DNA of 48,256 nucleotides. Origin: Bacteroidota bacterium (GTDB lineage: Bacteria; Bacteroidota; Bacteroidia; Chitinophagales; Chitinophagaceae). Numbering within the stretch: position 1 is the stretch's first letter; each line of letters opens with the position of its first letter. A program made the position numbers and the translations under genes. The notes under the pieces are model-generated. The model ran no database searches. It worked only from the letters and a program-made list of their open reading frames with translations, and was not told the DNA's origin. The stretch lies in the NCBI GenBank assembly GCA_947454025.1, contig CANGIZ010000008.1, positions 1-48,256 on the forward strand, read 5' to 3'. This document shows positions 35,653 to 45,340 of this stretch, in pieces.

Positions 35653-36867
35653 CTAACTTCTACTCGCAATCAACAAATTTAAATCGGTAAATTTTAGATG
35701 GAATTTTTCACTGATATAAAAGTCAGTTAAAGCACCTTTGTATAAATAAATACCTTCTCTTAAATGCGCTTGCTGCCAAATAATTTCTTCCAGTCCTCCC
35801 ATATCTCCTACTTGAATTAACAATGGCATTAATACATTGCTAATTGCCTGACTTGCAGTGCGCGCAAATCCACTAGGAATATTAGGCACCCCATAATGAA
35901 TCACATTGTGTTTGGTGATAATAGGATTTTCGTGATTGGTTAATTCACTGGTTTCAAAACATCCCCCACGATCAATCGCCACATCAATAATAATACTACC
36001 AGGACGCATCGCTGCCACCATTTCTTCAGTCACAACAATAGGTGCTCTCCCCATTTCATTGCGCAAAGCACCCACAGCTACTTCGCATGTTTTTAATTGC
36101 TTGGCTAATATTTTAGGTTCTAAAACGCTGGTCCAAACGCGTTGTCCTAAATTATTTTGAAGTCTTTGCAATCTTGAAACATTATTATCAAACACTTTTA
36201 CACTTGCTCCTAAAGCCAATGCATTACGTGTTGCAAATTCACCAATAATATCGGCACCAATAATCACAACCTTGGTGGGAGGCACACCACTAATACCACC
36301 TAATAAAATCCCTTTTCCTTGGTTAAAATTACTAAGGTACTGTCCAGCAATTAACATGACTGCGCTACCTGCAATTTCACCCATACTTCTTAAAATGGGA
36401 TAGTTTTGGTTTTCGTCTTTAATATTTTCAATCGCTAGAGCAGTGATTTTTTTAGCCATTAATTTTTCAACCAACTCTTTTTTTAAAGCCGACAAATGCA
36501 GGGGCGAAATAATAATTTGATGCATTTGTAAAAAAGGCAAATCTGCTTCAACAGGTGGCGCTGTCTTTACTAATATTGGGCATTTATACACTTCTTCTTT
36601 TTCAAAAACAATGCGTGCACCTGCTTCGGCATAATCATGATCAGAATACCTACTGCCATCCCCTGCACCCGACTCTACCATTACTTCGTGACCATTTGCC
36701 ACCAATACCCCTACTGCATCAGGAATAAGACCAATTCTATTTTCCTGAAAAGCAATTTCTTTGGGAATACCAATTAATAAGGACTTGGCACGATTTGGTA
36801 TATCCAATACTTCCTCCTGTGTTTCGTAGGAAAAGGAACTTGAGATTTGAGGCTTAACCGAACTCAT
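35653..36867 (-). CDS. ald: alanine dehydrogenase
   Basis: A 404-aa NAD-dependent dehydrogenase of the alanine dehydrogenase / transhydrogenase-alpha fold. Visible features are the N-terminal GIPKEIAFQENRIGLIPDAV (substrate-binding Arg region), the RSMGEIAGSAVM segment, the nucleotide-binding VVIIGADIIGEFATRNALAL with an altered GxGxxG, and the PGSIIIDVAIDRGG and PNIPSGFARTAS signatures. It interconverts pyruvate plus ammonia and L-alanine. It is somewhat longer at both ends than the classic enzyme, as usual in this phylum. The PntA alpha-subunit is the alternative but pntB is absent. tsaE lies 12 bases upstream on the same strand. Confidence 0.85.
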   Translation of the reverse strand: MSSVKPQISSSFSYETQEEVLDIPNRAKSLLIGIPKEIAFQENRIGLIPDAVGVLVANGHEVMVESGAGDGSRYSDHDYAEAGARIVFEKEEVYKCPILVKTAPPVEADLPFLQMHQIIISPLHLSALKKELVEKLMAKKITALAIENIKDENQNYPILRSMGEIAGSAVMLIAGQYLSNFNQGKGILLGGISGVPPTKVVIIGADIIGEFATRNALALGASVKVFDNNVSRLQRLQNNLGQRVWTSVLEPKILAKQLKTCEVAVGALRNEMGRAPIVVTEEMVAAMRPGSIIIDVAIDRGGCFETSELTNHENPIITKHNVIHYGVPNIPSGFARTASQAISNVLMPLLIQVGDMGGLEEIIWQQAHLREGIYLYKGALTDFYISEKFHLKFTDLNLLIASRS

Positions 36868-36879
36868 AAGGGCATGTTT

Positions 36880-37290
36880 TTATGAAGGTATAAAAATCCT
36901 TCTATGTTCTGGATCTAATATTTCAATTTCTAAACGCAAAGTGTCATCGGGTAAAAGGCTTGGTGCTTTTTCGGGCCATTCAATAAAGCATAAATCTGCT
37001 TCATCCATTGCTGCTTCTACACCCGTTCTTCTCGCTTCTGCTTCATCTTCTAATCGATACCAATCCATATGGTAAACTAGCTTCCCATTCGCCTCGTATT
37101 CGTTCATGATGGAAAAGGTAGGACTCGCCACAGCATCTTGAACTCCCAATTGTTTACAAATATGCCCTATCAATGTAGTTTTACCTGCCCCCATGGGTGC
37201 AAAAAAAGCCCAAATAGGTTTGCTACCATGCTGTTTTAGCAAGGTTTTCGCTACTGATTCAATTTGGTCCAAGGTATAAATCATATCCAT
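36880..37290 (-). CDS. tsaE: tRNA threonylcarbamoyladenosine biosynthesis ATPase
   Basis: P-loop ATPase that works with TsaB and TsaD to make t6A37 on tRNAs reading ANN codons. Motifs are GAGKTTL (Walker A), SPTFSIMNEY, HMDWYRLED and FIEWPEKA, all in family order. The start is set to the ATG at 37290 (136 aa), with a second ATG two codons later (134 aa). The longer open frame to 37410 runs through the -7 box and into the divergent copA leader and is rejected. Predicted transcription starts at or next to the ATG, so the mRNA looks leaderless. ald follows after 12 bases. Confidence 0.92.
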   Translation of the reverse strand: MDMIYTLDQIESVAKTLLKQHGSKPIWAFFAPMGAGKTTLIGHICKQLGVQDAVASPTFSIMNEYEANGKLVYHMDWYRLEDEAEARRTGVEAAMDEADLCFIEWPEKAPSLLPDDTLRLEIEILDPEHRRIFIPS

Positions 37291-37294
37291 TTCC

Positions 37295-37302
37295 CAAAGA
37301 TA
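37295..37302 (-). promoter_or_regulatory. -7 box of tsaE-ald
   Basis: TATCTTTG on the reverse strand, an exact match, with only four bases before the ATG at 37290. Confidence 0.55.
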
Positions 37303-37346
37303 CGCGAACTCTCCTAATGTCGAAATCGGAAATCTGAAAAGGGTCG

Positions 37347-37354
37347 TACCTTTA
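37347..37354 (+). promoter_or_regulatory. -7 box of copA
   Basis: TACCTTTA differs from consensus only in the last base. The in-frame ATG at 37357 is two bases away and could not be in the transcript, so the ATG at 37396 is favoured. No copper-responsive operator could be recognised in the 45 bases between the divergent boxes. Confidence 0.4.
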
Positions 37355-37395
37355 TAATGGAAATTAGTATTGGACAGCAATCGAAAAGAATCAGT

Positions 37396-39573
37396 ATGGA
37401 ACATATACAATTAAAGGTAGACGGAATGAGTTGCACCAATTGTGCACTCTCAATACATAAATATTTAGAAAATCAAGGCGTACAAGAACCCAAAGTAAGT
37501 TTTATGGAAGGCGAAGTACAATTTGATTTGCCTTTTGAAGTGAAAAAAGAAACCCTCATTAAAGGCATTACCAACTTAGGATATAAAGTACGTGGACAAG
37601 AAGAAGCGGCTCCGCAAAAAAAGTGGTTGGACAATAATAAAGACCGTGCCATTTTTTGTTTGATTTTCACCATTCCATTGGTAGCACATATGTTACCAGG
37701 CATTCATCAAATACCAGGGATGCATGTGTTTATGAATCCTTATGTACAATTAGGAATGACACTACCTGTATTTATAGTAGGCATGGGCTATTTTGGAAAG
37801 AGTGCATGGAATAGTATGTTGAATGGCATTCCCAATATGAATGTATTAGTGAGCATTGGCGCAATGGCTTCATTTGGTTATAGTTTATATGGAACCCTAA
37901 TTGGGAAAGGAATGGAGTTTGCTTATTATGAAACTACTGCCACTATTTTAACACTCGTATTTTTTGGAAATTATTTGGAAGATGCATCCATTGAATCTAC
38001 ACAACGCGCATTGAAAGATTTAGTGAAGGCCCAAAAAGTAATGGCCAACATGATAGTGTTTGATGAAAATCACAAAGAGGTGTTATTTAATGTAGAGAGT
38101 GATACTTTAAAAGTAGGCGACTTAGTATTGATTAATTCTGGAGAAACCATACCAATGGATTGTAAAGTACTTTGGGGAGAAGCCAATGTAAATGAATCCA
38201 TTGTGACTGGTGAAAGCGTGCCAGTGTTTAGAAAAATGAACGATATTTTATTAGGTGGCAGTACGATTGAAAACGGAACAGTGAAAGCGTATATTACTGC
38301 AGTAGGTAACGACACCGTGTTGGCGAATATTTTAAAAATGGTAAAAGCTGCACAAGGCGAAAAACCACCAGTGCAAATATTAGCCGATAAAATTTCTGCC
38401 ATTTTTGTACCATTGGTTGTGAGCATTGCATTGGCAACTTTATTAGGCAATTACTTTTTTGCACACAATACAACTGGCGGATCCATTGGATTTGGAGAGA
38501 GCATGTTAAGAGCGATTGCCGTATTGGTAATATCTTGCCCTTGTGCTATGGGACTTGCCACTCCAGCAGCCATCGCTGTGGGATTGGGTCGTGGCGCGCG
38601 CAATGGTATTGTATTTAAAAATGCGAAAAGTTTAGAGACCTTTAAAGATATCAAGCAAGTGGTATTTGATAAAACAGGGACACTTACTACAGGCCATTTT
38701 GAAATTGCGAATTTTAAAATTAATGAAATACAAAATAATACAGGACAATCACCAATGAACGAGGCTGATTTTAAAGCACTTGTTTTTTCATTAGAAAGAT
38801 ATTCAAACCACCCAATAGCAAAGTGTATTAGCGGAACTTGGAAAACAAATAATGCAACCAATTGGTCAAAAATCGAAGAGATTAAAGGCTTGGGTATTCA
38901 AGCAACCGATAAAGAAGGAAATCAATACTGGGCGGGTTCGTTTAAAACCTTGGTTGATCAAAATACCGAAGATGGTCATAATGTATACATCCAAAAAAAC
39001 AATGCGTTGATTGGATGGGTAGACGTGACGGATCAAATTCGTCCCGAAGCAAAAGAAGTTATTGAAACACTTCATAAACAAGGCATCCATACTATTTTAT
39101 TAAGTGGAGATCGTAAAGAAAAATGTGAGGCTGTTGGAAATGCATTGGGTATTCAAGAAATTATCAGCGAACAAAGCCCTTCCGATAAATTAGAAAAATT
39201 AGACGCATTAACTGCCATTGCTCCTACAGCCATGGTGGGTGATGGCATTAATGATGCACCCGCTTTGGCAAAAGCAACTATTGGCATTTCTCTTAGCAAT
39301 GCATCTCATATTGCTATTCAAAGTGCACAAGTAATTTTAATGAACCAAGGCTTGAAAAATTTACCTATGTCCTTGGGATTGGGAAGACGCACGTATGAAA
39401 CCATCAAAGAAAATTTAGGATGGGCTTTCTCCTATAATATTATTGCCATTCCGGTTGCAGCTTTAGGGTTCCTTGGTACCTGGGGCCCTACCTATGGCGC
39501 TTTAATTATGGGATTAAGTGATGTAGTGCTTGCATTAAATTCACTTAGATTGTTTAAAAAGAAACTAGTGTAG
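37396..39573 (+). CDS. copA: copper-translocating P-type ATPase
   Basis: A 725-aa P1B-1 ATPase, predicted to export Cu(I) across the inner membrane. There is one N-terminal metal-binding domain with GMSCTNC (Cys13, Cys16). The transmembrane CPC motif is Cys381-Pro-Cys383, the phosphorylated Asp425 lies in DKTGTLT, SNHPIA is the HP motif, and GDGINDAP is the hinge. About eight membrane helices are expected, two before the core being visible after residue 80. The start is placed at the ATG at 37396, where the metal-binding domain begins. recQ begins 7 bases after the stop. Confidence 0.93.
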   Translation: MEHIQLKVDGMSCTNCALSIHKYLENQGVQEPKVSFMEGEVQFDLPFEVKKETLIKGITNLGYKVRGQEEAAPQKKWLDNNKDRAIFCLIFTIPLVAHMLPGIHQIPGMHVFMNPYVQLGMTLPVFIVGMGYFGKSAWNSMLNGIPNMNVLVSIGAMASFGYSLYGTLIGKGMEFAYYETTATILTLVFFGNYLEDASIESTQRALKDLVKAQKVMANMIVFDENHKEVLFNVESDTLKVGDLVLINSGETIPMDCKVLWGEANVNESIVTGESVPVFRKMNDILLGGSTIENGTVKAYITAVGNDTVLANILKMVKAAQGEKPPVQILADKISAIFVPLVVSIALATLLGNYFFAHNTTGGSIGFGESMLRAIAVLVISCPCAMGLATPAAIAVGLGRGARNGIVFKNAKSLETFKDIKQVVFDKTGTLTTGHFEIANFKINEIQNNTGQSPMNEADFKALVFSLERYSNHPIAKCISGTWKTNNATNWSKIEEIKGLGIQATDKEGNQYWAGSFKTLVDQNTEDGHNVYIQKNNALIGWVDVTDQIRPEAKEVIETLHKQGIHTILLSGDRKEKCEAVGNALGIQEIISEQSPSDKLEKLDALTAIAPTAMVGDGINDAPALAKATIGISLSNASHIAIQSAQVILMNQGLKNLPMSLGLGRRTYETIKENLGWAFSYNIIAIPVAALGFLGTWGPTYGALIMGLSDVVLALNSLRLFKKKLV

Positions 39574-39580
39574 AAAGTAT

Positions 39581-41293
39581 TTGAAATCGGCGCAATCCAT
39601 ATTAAAAACATATTGGGGCTATGAACAATTCAGGCCACAGCAATTAAATATTATTACTGCTGTACTTGACAAAAAAGATACCCTTGCGCTCTTGCCCACT
39701 GGTGCAGGAAAATCTTTGTGCTTTCAAGTGCCTACTTTATGCGAGGATGGTATTTGTTTAGTGATTAGTCCATTGATTGCACTCATGCAGGATCAGGTTA
39801 AAGATTTACAATCTAAAAATATTGCTGCTATTGCCTTAGGTGGACAATTAAGTGAAGAAGCGCAAGCCGAAGTGATGGCTGCTGCAATACGTGGAAAATA
39901 TAAATTCATTTATTGTTCGCCCGAAAAATTAGCACAGAAAACTTTTCAAGATGCTTTAAGCCAGGTAAAAATTACCCTTTTTGCAATTGACGAAGCACAT
40001 TGTATTTCACAATGGGGTTATGATTTTCGACCACCATATCGTAAACTAGATGTACTCAAACAACTCTTCCCCAAAGTACCCATCTTGGCCATGACCGCAT
40101 CTGCCATCCCAGTAGTACAGGAGGATATCATGAAACAACTATCCTTTACCAATCCTCATATTATAACCGATACTTTTTTAAAGCCGAATTTAAAATACAG
40201 TGTTCAAAAATGTCCGGTTAAAATGCATACACTAAGAGCCATCTTAAATGAATTAAATGGTGCAGCAATTATTTATTGTAATACAAGAAGCAATGTAGAG
40301 CAACTAACCGAAATGCTACGTGCTTATGGCTATGCGGTGGGTGCTTACCATGCTGGGATGCCAATTGAAGCACGACAAAAAGTACAATCCAATTGGATGC
40401 AAGACCTCACTCCAATCGTGATTTGCACGAGTGCGTTTGGCATGGGCATTAATAAAGGAAATGTTCGCGTAGTGGTGCATAATGATATACCAGGCAGCAT
40501 TGAACAATATTATCAGGAGGCAGGAAGAGCAGGTCGGGATGGTAAGGCAGCTGAAGCAATTTTGATATATCAGCAAAATGATTGGGATTATTGGTTGCAA
40601 TTGCAAGAAAAAAAATATCCTTCCATTGATGTAATCAAAAAAATATACCAACACTTAGCTGACTTTGTGCAACTCCCTATTGGCATGGGTGAAAAACAAC
40701 AATACCTATTTGATTTTGAAACCTTTTGTGTCAATTTTAAATTAGATAAAATAATTGCACGTAATGCATTAAGTTGGATACAGCAGGAAGGGCATATTCG
40801 TTTTTCCGAATCTGCTTTTACCCCTTCCATGGTGCAAGTTTTAGGTGATAGATACAGTATTGAAAACTTTCAAAATGCACAACCCATTGCAGGTGCTGTA
40901 TTACAAACCCTATTACGTAGTTATGGCGGTATATTGGATAGCCCTCATTTTATAAATGAAAAATTATTAGCTGAATTATTACAAAGAGATGTTCCTTTTG
41001 TGATTCAACAGTTGCAAATTTTAGCTTTACATGGTATGATTAGTTTTGACCAAAAACAGCATCAACCTGTTGTACAGTTTTTATGGAATCGCAGTTCGGC
41101 ATCCTTTATGAAAATTGATTTTGACCATTATCAACTTATGAAAAAAGCGTTTATGGAGCGCATCCAACAATTCGTTGGCTATGTGCAAGGACAACCCGCC
41201 ATTTGTAGGAGTATCTATTTGGCAAAATACTTTGGTGAAAAAAGCTCGAAACCTTGTGGAATTTGCGACATTTGTACAAGTACGAAGGATTAG
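39581..41293 (+). CDS. recQ: RecQ family ATP-dependent DNA helicase, short form
   Basis: A 570-aa SF2 helicase that unwinds DNA 3' to 5' in recombination and repair. Motif 0 FRPQQ, Walker A TGAGKS (40-45), DEAHCISQWGYDFRP and QEAGRAGRDG are present. In place of the usual order with a zinc site straight after the helicase core, the cysteine set (Cys542, 559, 562, 565) lies at the extreme C-terminus after about 190 residues containing a winged-helix-like region. No HRDC domain is present. The start is TTG at 39581, since no in-frame ATG lies between the preceding stop and the motif 0 region. It is probably co-transcribed with copA. Confidence 0.9.
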   Translation: MKSAQSILKTYWGYEQFRPQQLNIITAVLDKKDTLALLPTGAGKSLCFQVPTLCEDGICLVISPLIALMQDQVKDLQSKNIAAIALGGQLSEEAQAEVMAAAIRGKYKFIYCSPEKLAQKTFQDALSQVKITLFAIDEAHCISQWGYDFRPPYRKLDVLKQLFPKVPILAMTASAIPVVQEDIMKQLSFTNPHIITDTFLKPNLKYSVQKCPVKMHTLRAILNELNGAAIIYCNTRSNVEQLTEMLRAYGYAVGAYHAGMPIEARQKVQSNWMQDLTPIVICTSAFGMGINKGNVRVVVHNDIPGSIEQYYQEAGRAGRDGKAAEAILIYQQNDWDYWLQLQEKKYPSIDVIKKIYQHLADFVQLPIGMGEKQQYLFDFETFCVNFKLDKIIARNALSWIQQEGHIRFSESAFTPSMVQVLGDRYSIENFQNAQPIAGAVLQTLLRSYGGILDSPHFINEKLLAELLQRDVPFVIQQLQILALHGMISFDQKQHQPVVQFLWNRSSASFMKIDFDHYQLMKKAFMERIQQFVGYVQGQPAICRSIYLAKYFGEKSSKPCGICDICTSTKD

Positions 41294-41381
41294 GTATATT
41301 TTAACAAAACATTGGAAATGCATTTTAGCCGAAAAAAACTAAAAATCGTTTCTTTACATAAAGCAATTAAAATCAGTTACT

Positions 41382-42080
41382 ATGGAAGATAAAAAGAAAT
41401 TCAAAGTGTTATTGTGTGAGGATGATAGCAATTTAGGTTTGGTTTTAAAAAACTATTTAGAATTAGATGAATACGAAGTGACTTTGGAGCGTGATGGCCG
41501 TTTAGGTTTAGCGGCTTTCCAAAGAGAAAAGTTTGACTTATGTTTATTAGATGTTATGATGCCGCATGTGGATGGATTTACTTTGGCGGAAGAAATTAGA
41601 GACATTGACCCTGATGTGCCTTTGTTCTTTTTAAGTGCCAAAACATTAAAGGAAGATATCATTCATGGCTATAAATTAGGTGCCGATGACTATATCACCA
41701 AACCCTTTGATAGCGAAGTATTGATGCTTAAAATTAAAGCCATCATTAAACGCAATGAAGAAGACAATAAAATAAGTGATAATCAAGAATACGAATTAGG
41801 CGCTTACCATTTTAATCCAAAATTGCGTGAACTAAAACATGGAGAAACGATTCAAGTGTTGTCTCCAAAGGAAAATGAATTATTAAAAATGCTTGCAGAG
41901 CATAAAAATGATTTATTGACAAGAGAAAAAGCATTGAAGAAAATTTGGGGTAGTGATACCTACTTTAATGGCCGAAGCATGGACGTCTATATTGCGAAAT
42001 TGAGAAAGTTTTTAAAAGAAGATCCTCAAATTGAAATTGTAAACATCCACGGTAATGGGTTTAGATTAGTAGTTCATTAA
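41382..42080 (+). CDS. OmpR/PhoB-type response regulator, no adjacent kinase
   Basis: A 232-aa two-component regulator. The receiver domain (about 1-125) has the acidic pair CEDD near residues 12-15, the phospho-acceptor Asp in LLDVMMP, the switch Ser in FLSAK and the invariant Lys in TKPF. The C-terminal winged helix (about 135-232) ends with YIAKLRKFL and NIHGNGFRLV, the OmpR pattern. No histidine kinase gene lies in the window. The best-known relative in the phylum is RprY, but orthology is not shown. Its own promoter was not recognised in the 88-base gap after recQ. Confidence 0.9.
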   Translation: MEDKKKFKVLLCEDDSNLGLVLKNYLELDEYEVTLERDGRLGLAAFQREKFDLCLLDVMMPHVDGFTLAEEIRDIDPDVPLFFLSAKTLKEDIIHGYKLGADDYITKPFDSEVLMLKIKAIIKRNEEDNKISDNQEYELGAYHFNPKLRELKHGETIQVLSPKENELLKMLAEHKNDLLTREKALKKIWGSDTYFNGRSMDVYIAKLRKFLKEDPQIEIVNIHGNGFRLVVH

Positions 42081-42125
42081 TAACTAGTATTCATTCAACC
42101 AATTAATTTTTGAAATACTCCAAAT

Positions 42126-42155
42126 AAAAAAGCGACTCACAAGAGCCGCTTTTTT
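42126..42155. terminator. bidirectional rho-independent terminator
   Basis: AAAAAAGCG-a-CTC pairs with GAG-c-CGCTTTTTT around ACAA. It ends the response regulator (+) and the leuS-peptidase-ruvB run (-). Confidence 0.85.
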
Positions 42156-42158
42156 ATT

Positions 42159-43193
42159 TTATCTAAATAGTTCGGGATTTTCAGTTGCCCCTCCGCGATG
42201 TTTTCCTAAATGCTCGTAAGCCTTGTAGGTTACTTCACGTCCACGTGGCGTTCTCTGCAAAAAGCCTTCTTGTATTAAGAATGGCTCGTACACTTCCTCG
42301 ATAGTACCCGACTCCTCACCTACTGCAGTAGCAATGGTGGAAATACCAACCGGGCCTCCTTTAAACTTTTCAATGATAGCCAATAAAATGCGGTTGTCCA
42401 TTTCATCTAAACCATGGTCATCTACATTCAAAGCTTTAAGGGCATGCTTTGTAATGCCTATATCAACAATACCATCGTTTAATACTTGTGCAAAATCACG
42501 AACTCTTCGCAATAAGCCATTGGCAATACGGGGTGTGCCACGACTACGACGAGAAATTTCACCTGCCGCCTCGGAATTAATATTTACATTTAAAATGCCT
42601 GCACTACGTAAAATGATTTTTTCAATCACGGTGGCAGGATAGTATTCCAAACGAGATTTAATACCAAAACGAGACAATAAAGGCGCAGTTAATAAACCAC
42701 TACGTGTGGTTGCACCCACTAAAGTAAAAGGGTTTAAATTTATTTGTATGCTTCTTGCATTGGCACCGCTATCAATCATGATATCGATTTTATAATCCTC
42801 CATTGCAGCATACAAATACTCTTCTACCACCGTACTTAAACGGTGAATCTCATCTATAAACAAAACATCATTGGGTTCTAAGCTCGTTAATAAACCCGCC
42901 AAATCACTTGGCTTTTCAATCACCGGCCCGGATGTTTCTTTAATTTGCACACCCATTTCATTCGCCACAATTCTGCTTAATGTAGTTTTACCTAAGCCTG
43001 GAGGACCATGAAATAAGATATGATCCAAGGCCTCCCCTCTTAATTTTGCCGCCTTTATAAAGATGCTAATATTCTCAATCAACTGTGGTTGACCCGCGAA
43101 TGCATCTATTTCGGTGGGGCGAATACTATTCTCAAATTCTCGATCCTGCGGATTTAAATTTTGAGGAGTCGTATCTAGGTTTGGATTGGACAT
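42159..43193 (-). CDS. ruvB: Holliday junction branch migration DNA helicase RuvB
   Basis: AAA+ motor that drives branch migration with RuvA. The 344-aa protein has Walker [11 protein letters not shown], Walker B FIDEIHRL, the sensor segment [18 protein letters not shown], a sensor 2 [17 protein letters not shown] and the C-terminal winged helix with FLQRTPRGR. Length is normal. It is the last gene of the run after leuS and the peptidase (36 bases after the latter); ruvA and ruvC are not nearby. Confidence 0.97.
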   Translation of the reverse strand: MSNPNLDTTPQNLNPQDREFENSIRPTEIDAFAGQPQLIENISIFIKAAKLRGEALDHILFHGPPGLGKTTLSRIVANEMGVQIKETSGPVIEKPSDLAGLLTSLEPNDVLFIDEIHRLSTVVEEYLYAAMEDYKIDIMIDSGANARSIQINLNPFTLVGATTRSGLLTAPLLSRFGIKSRLEYYPATVIEKIILRSAGILNVNINSEAAGEISRRSRGTPRIANGLLRRVRDFAQVLNDGIVDIGITKHALKALNVDDHGLDEMDNRILLAIIEKFKGGPVGISTIATAVGEESGTIEEVYEPFLIQEGFLQRTPRGREVTYKAYEHLGKHRGGATENPELFR

Positions 43194-43229
43194 TGATATA
43201 GGATCTGTTTTTTATAATAATTATTGAAA

Positions 43230-45326
43230 TTATTTAGCTGGTGTATATGGCTTATCTAACAAATGAGTATAAATAAACTTGTTTTTTAGTTCTTGAAAAT
43301 GCTTTCCTTTTGCAGCACCCCATCCATGTCTTCCACCAGGATACAACATAAACTCTACTTCCTTGCCATTGTCTTGTAAAGCACTTAACAACTGGATTGA
43401 ATTTTGCATATGCACATTGTCATCCGATGTTCCATGCACTAATTGCAATGTGCCTTTAAAGTCTTTAATATAAGATAAAACGCTACTTGACTTATAACCT
43501 TCTGGATTTTCACCCGGTGTATCCATATATCTTTCTGTATAGTGAGAATCATATAAGCTCCAATCTACTACACTTCCTCCCGCCATTGCATGTGTAAATA
43601 CCGAAGCACCATAAGTTAAAGCATAACAACTCATATAACCACCGTAGCTAAACCCAGTAATACAAATCTTTTTAGGATCTGCACTAGCATTCGCAATAAA
43701 CCATTTCGCCATAGTCATATAATCCTGCATTTCCCAATACCCTAAATTACGATACATGTAATTCACGCCTTCCTTACCAAAATGACCACTAGCTCTATGA
43801 TCAAATGCCACTTGAATCAATCCTTCTTTTGCCCAAGTTTCTTTAGCAGCAGGATTGCTCCAATTGTCCATTACTGTACCTGCATTAGGACCACCATAAA
43901 TACTTACCAATAATGGATATTTTTTATTGGGATCCATATTTTTAGGCCAAGTTACCAAAGCAGGCAACTCATATAATCCATCGGCACTTTTAATACGAAT
44001 CAATTCAGTTTTAGCGTAGTTCTCTAATTTAAAATTACTGTCTACTGATTTTCCTAATACATCAACAGTTCCTTTTTTAGTATCAAAAATTCCTATTGCA
44101 GTTGGTGTTTTTACATTGCTATATACAGATACAAAATGTTTTGCATCAGGCGCTAAATACACTTTACTGTTGTTATAATCACCTACACTTAAACGCTTCA
44201 AATTTTTACCATCCAATCCAATACTATAAAAATCAATTCTAGCAGTACTCTCTATGCCTCTTGCAGTAAAATAAATTGTTTTATTTTTTTCATCTACCAA
44301 TTCAATACCAGTTACTGTATACTTTCCGTTGGTAATTGGATTCACCAACTTCCCAGTCATATCATACAAATACAATTGATTCCATCCACTTGCATCTGAT
44401 TGCGCTATATATCCTTTATTGTTGGATAAAAAATTAATTCTACCGCTCACACGGTCTTCTAAATCAATCCATGTTTTTTGGTATTCCTTATACACTTCTT
44501 TCTTAGCACCAGAAGCCATATCCAATTCATATATCTTTAAGTTATTCTGCCCACGATCCATCCATGACAACCACATGCTATTGTTATTCGGATTCCAAAT
44601 AGGCCATCCAAAATACTGATCATCCTGGTCATTAAAATCAGCCCAAGTAATTGTACCACCTGCTGGGGCTACCCATCCAATTTTTACAGTAGGATTAGGA
44701 TCTCCTACTTTTGGGTATCTTGTCTCTTCGATATATCCATGCTGCCCATCACTATTGTAAATTGGGAACATGGGCACATTGCGTTCATCAAAACGCATAA
44801 AAGAAATAAACTTACTATCAGGACTCCACCAAAATGCACGGTACTGTGTTGGACGTCCGAAAATTTCTTCATAATATACCCAACTCGCATAACCATTTAA
44901 AATTCCCTTGGTGTTTTCGTTCGTGATGGCTACCTCTTTTTTATCGGCTAAATTTAAAGTATACAAATTATTGTTTTTGGTATACCCTACATAATTCCCA
45001 TCGGGAGACAAGGTTGGATTTTTTTCCTCTGCTGCATCAAACGTTAATTGCGTTTCAATGCCATTTACTTTTAAAAACAAATTGGCGTTTTTAACGACTA
45101 CTGCTTTATCTTGTATTGTAACTGCAGGCGCTGGCGCATATTGCTTGATAAGCAAATTATACGCATAATCTTTTGCAATTTTATCGTTGTTCAACTTTGT
45201 GTTTACAACCACTTGCGTATTGTCTACCCAACGTACAAAACGAGGTAAACTTGACTGTGACATTTGTGCAATAGCAGCTAATGCACTTATACTAAAACTT
45301 ACAAATAATACAATTGATTTTTTCAT
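43230..45326 (-). CDS. S9 family prolyl peptidase (dipeptidyl peptidase IV-like)
   Basis: A 698-aa exported serine peptidase. The signal peptide covers about residues 1-20 (cleavage near AIAQ). The DPP IV N-terminal beta-propeller follows, with the YYEEIFGRP glutamate motif that binds the substrate N-terminus, then an alpha/beta-hydrolase domain. The triad is Ser560 (GFSYGGYMS), Asp635 (GTSDDNVHM) and His667 (GGRHGW); the spacing matches human DPP4 closely. It should release X-Pro dipeptides in the periplasm. It starts 14 bases after leuS and precedes ruvB. Confidence 0.93.
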   Translation of the reverse strand: MKKSIVLFVSFSISALAAIAQMSQSSLPRFVRWVDNTQVVVNTKLNNDKIAKDYAYNLLIKQYAPAPAVTIQDKAVVVKNANLFLKVNGIETQLTFDAAEEKNPTLSPDGNYVGYTKNNNLYTLNLADKKEVAITNENTKGILNGYASWVYYEEIFGRPTQYRAFWWSPDSKFISFMRFDERNVPMFPIYNSDGQHGYIEETRYPKVGDPNPTVKIGWVAPAGGTITWADFNDQDDQYFGWPIWNPNNNSMWLSWMDRGQNNLKIYELDMASGAKKEVYKEYQKTWIDLEDRVSGRINFLSNNKGYIAQSDASGWNQLYLYDMTGKLVNPITNGKYTVTGIELVDEKNKTIYFTARGIESTARIDFYSIGLDGKNLKRLSVGDYNNSKVYLAPDAKHFVSVYSNVKTPTAIGIFDTKKGTVDVLGKSVDSNFKLENYAKTELIRIKSADGLYELPALVTWPKNMDPNKKYPLLVSIYGGPNAGTVMDNWSNPAAKETWAKEGLIQVAFDHRASGHFGKEGVNYMYRNLGYWEMQDYMTMAKWFIANASADPKKICITGFSYGGYMSCYALTYGASVFTHAMAGGSVVDWSLYDSHYTERYMDTPGENPEGYKSSSVLSYIKDFKGTLQLVHGTSDDNVHMQNSIQLLSALQDNGKEVEFMLYPGGRHGWGAAKGKHFQELKNKFIYTHLLDKPYTPAK

Positions 45327-45340
45327 GTGGCTTGATTATA

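Noticed and set aside
35638-35657. Terminator between the ABC ATPase and ald
   Set aside because: TTAGG/CCTAA around GTTGCAAC is a weak stem with no T tract on either side. The convergent genes are only 11 bases apart and no clear terminator is visible.
38070-38861. Two reverse frames of about 130 codons inside copA
   Set aside because: They are antisense shadows of a conserved gene, with no domain similarity.
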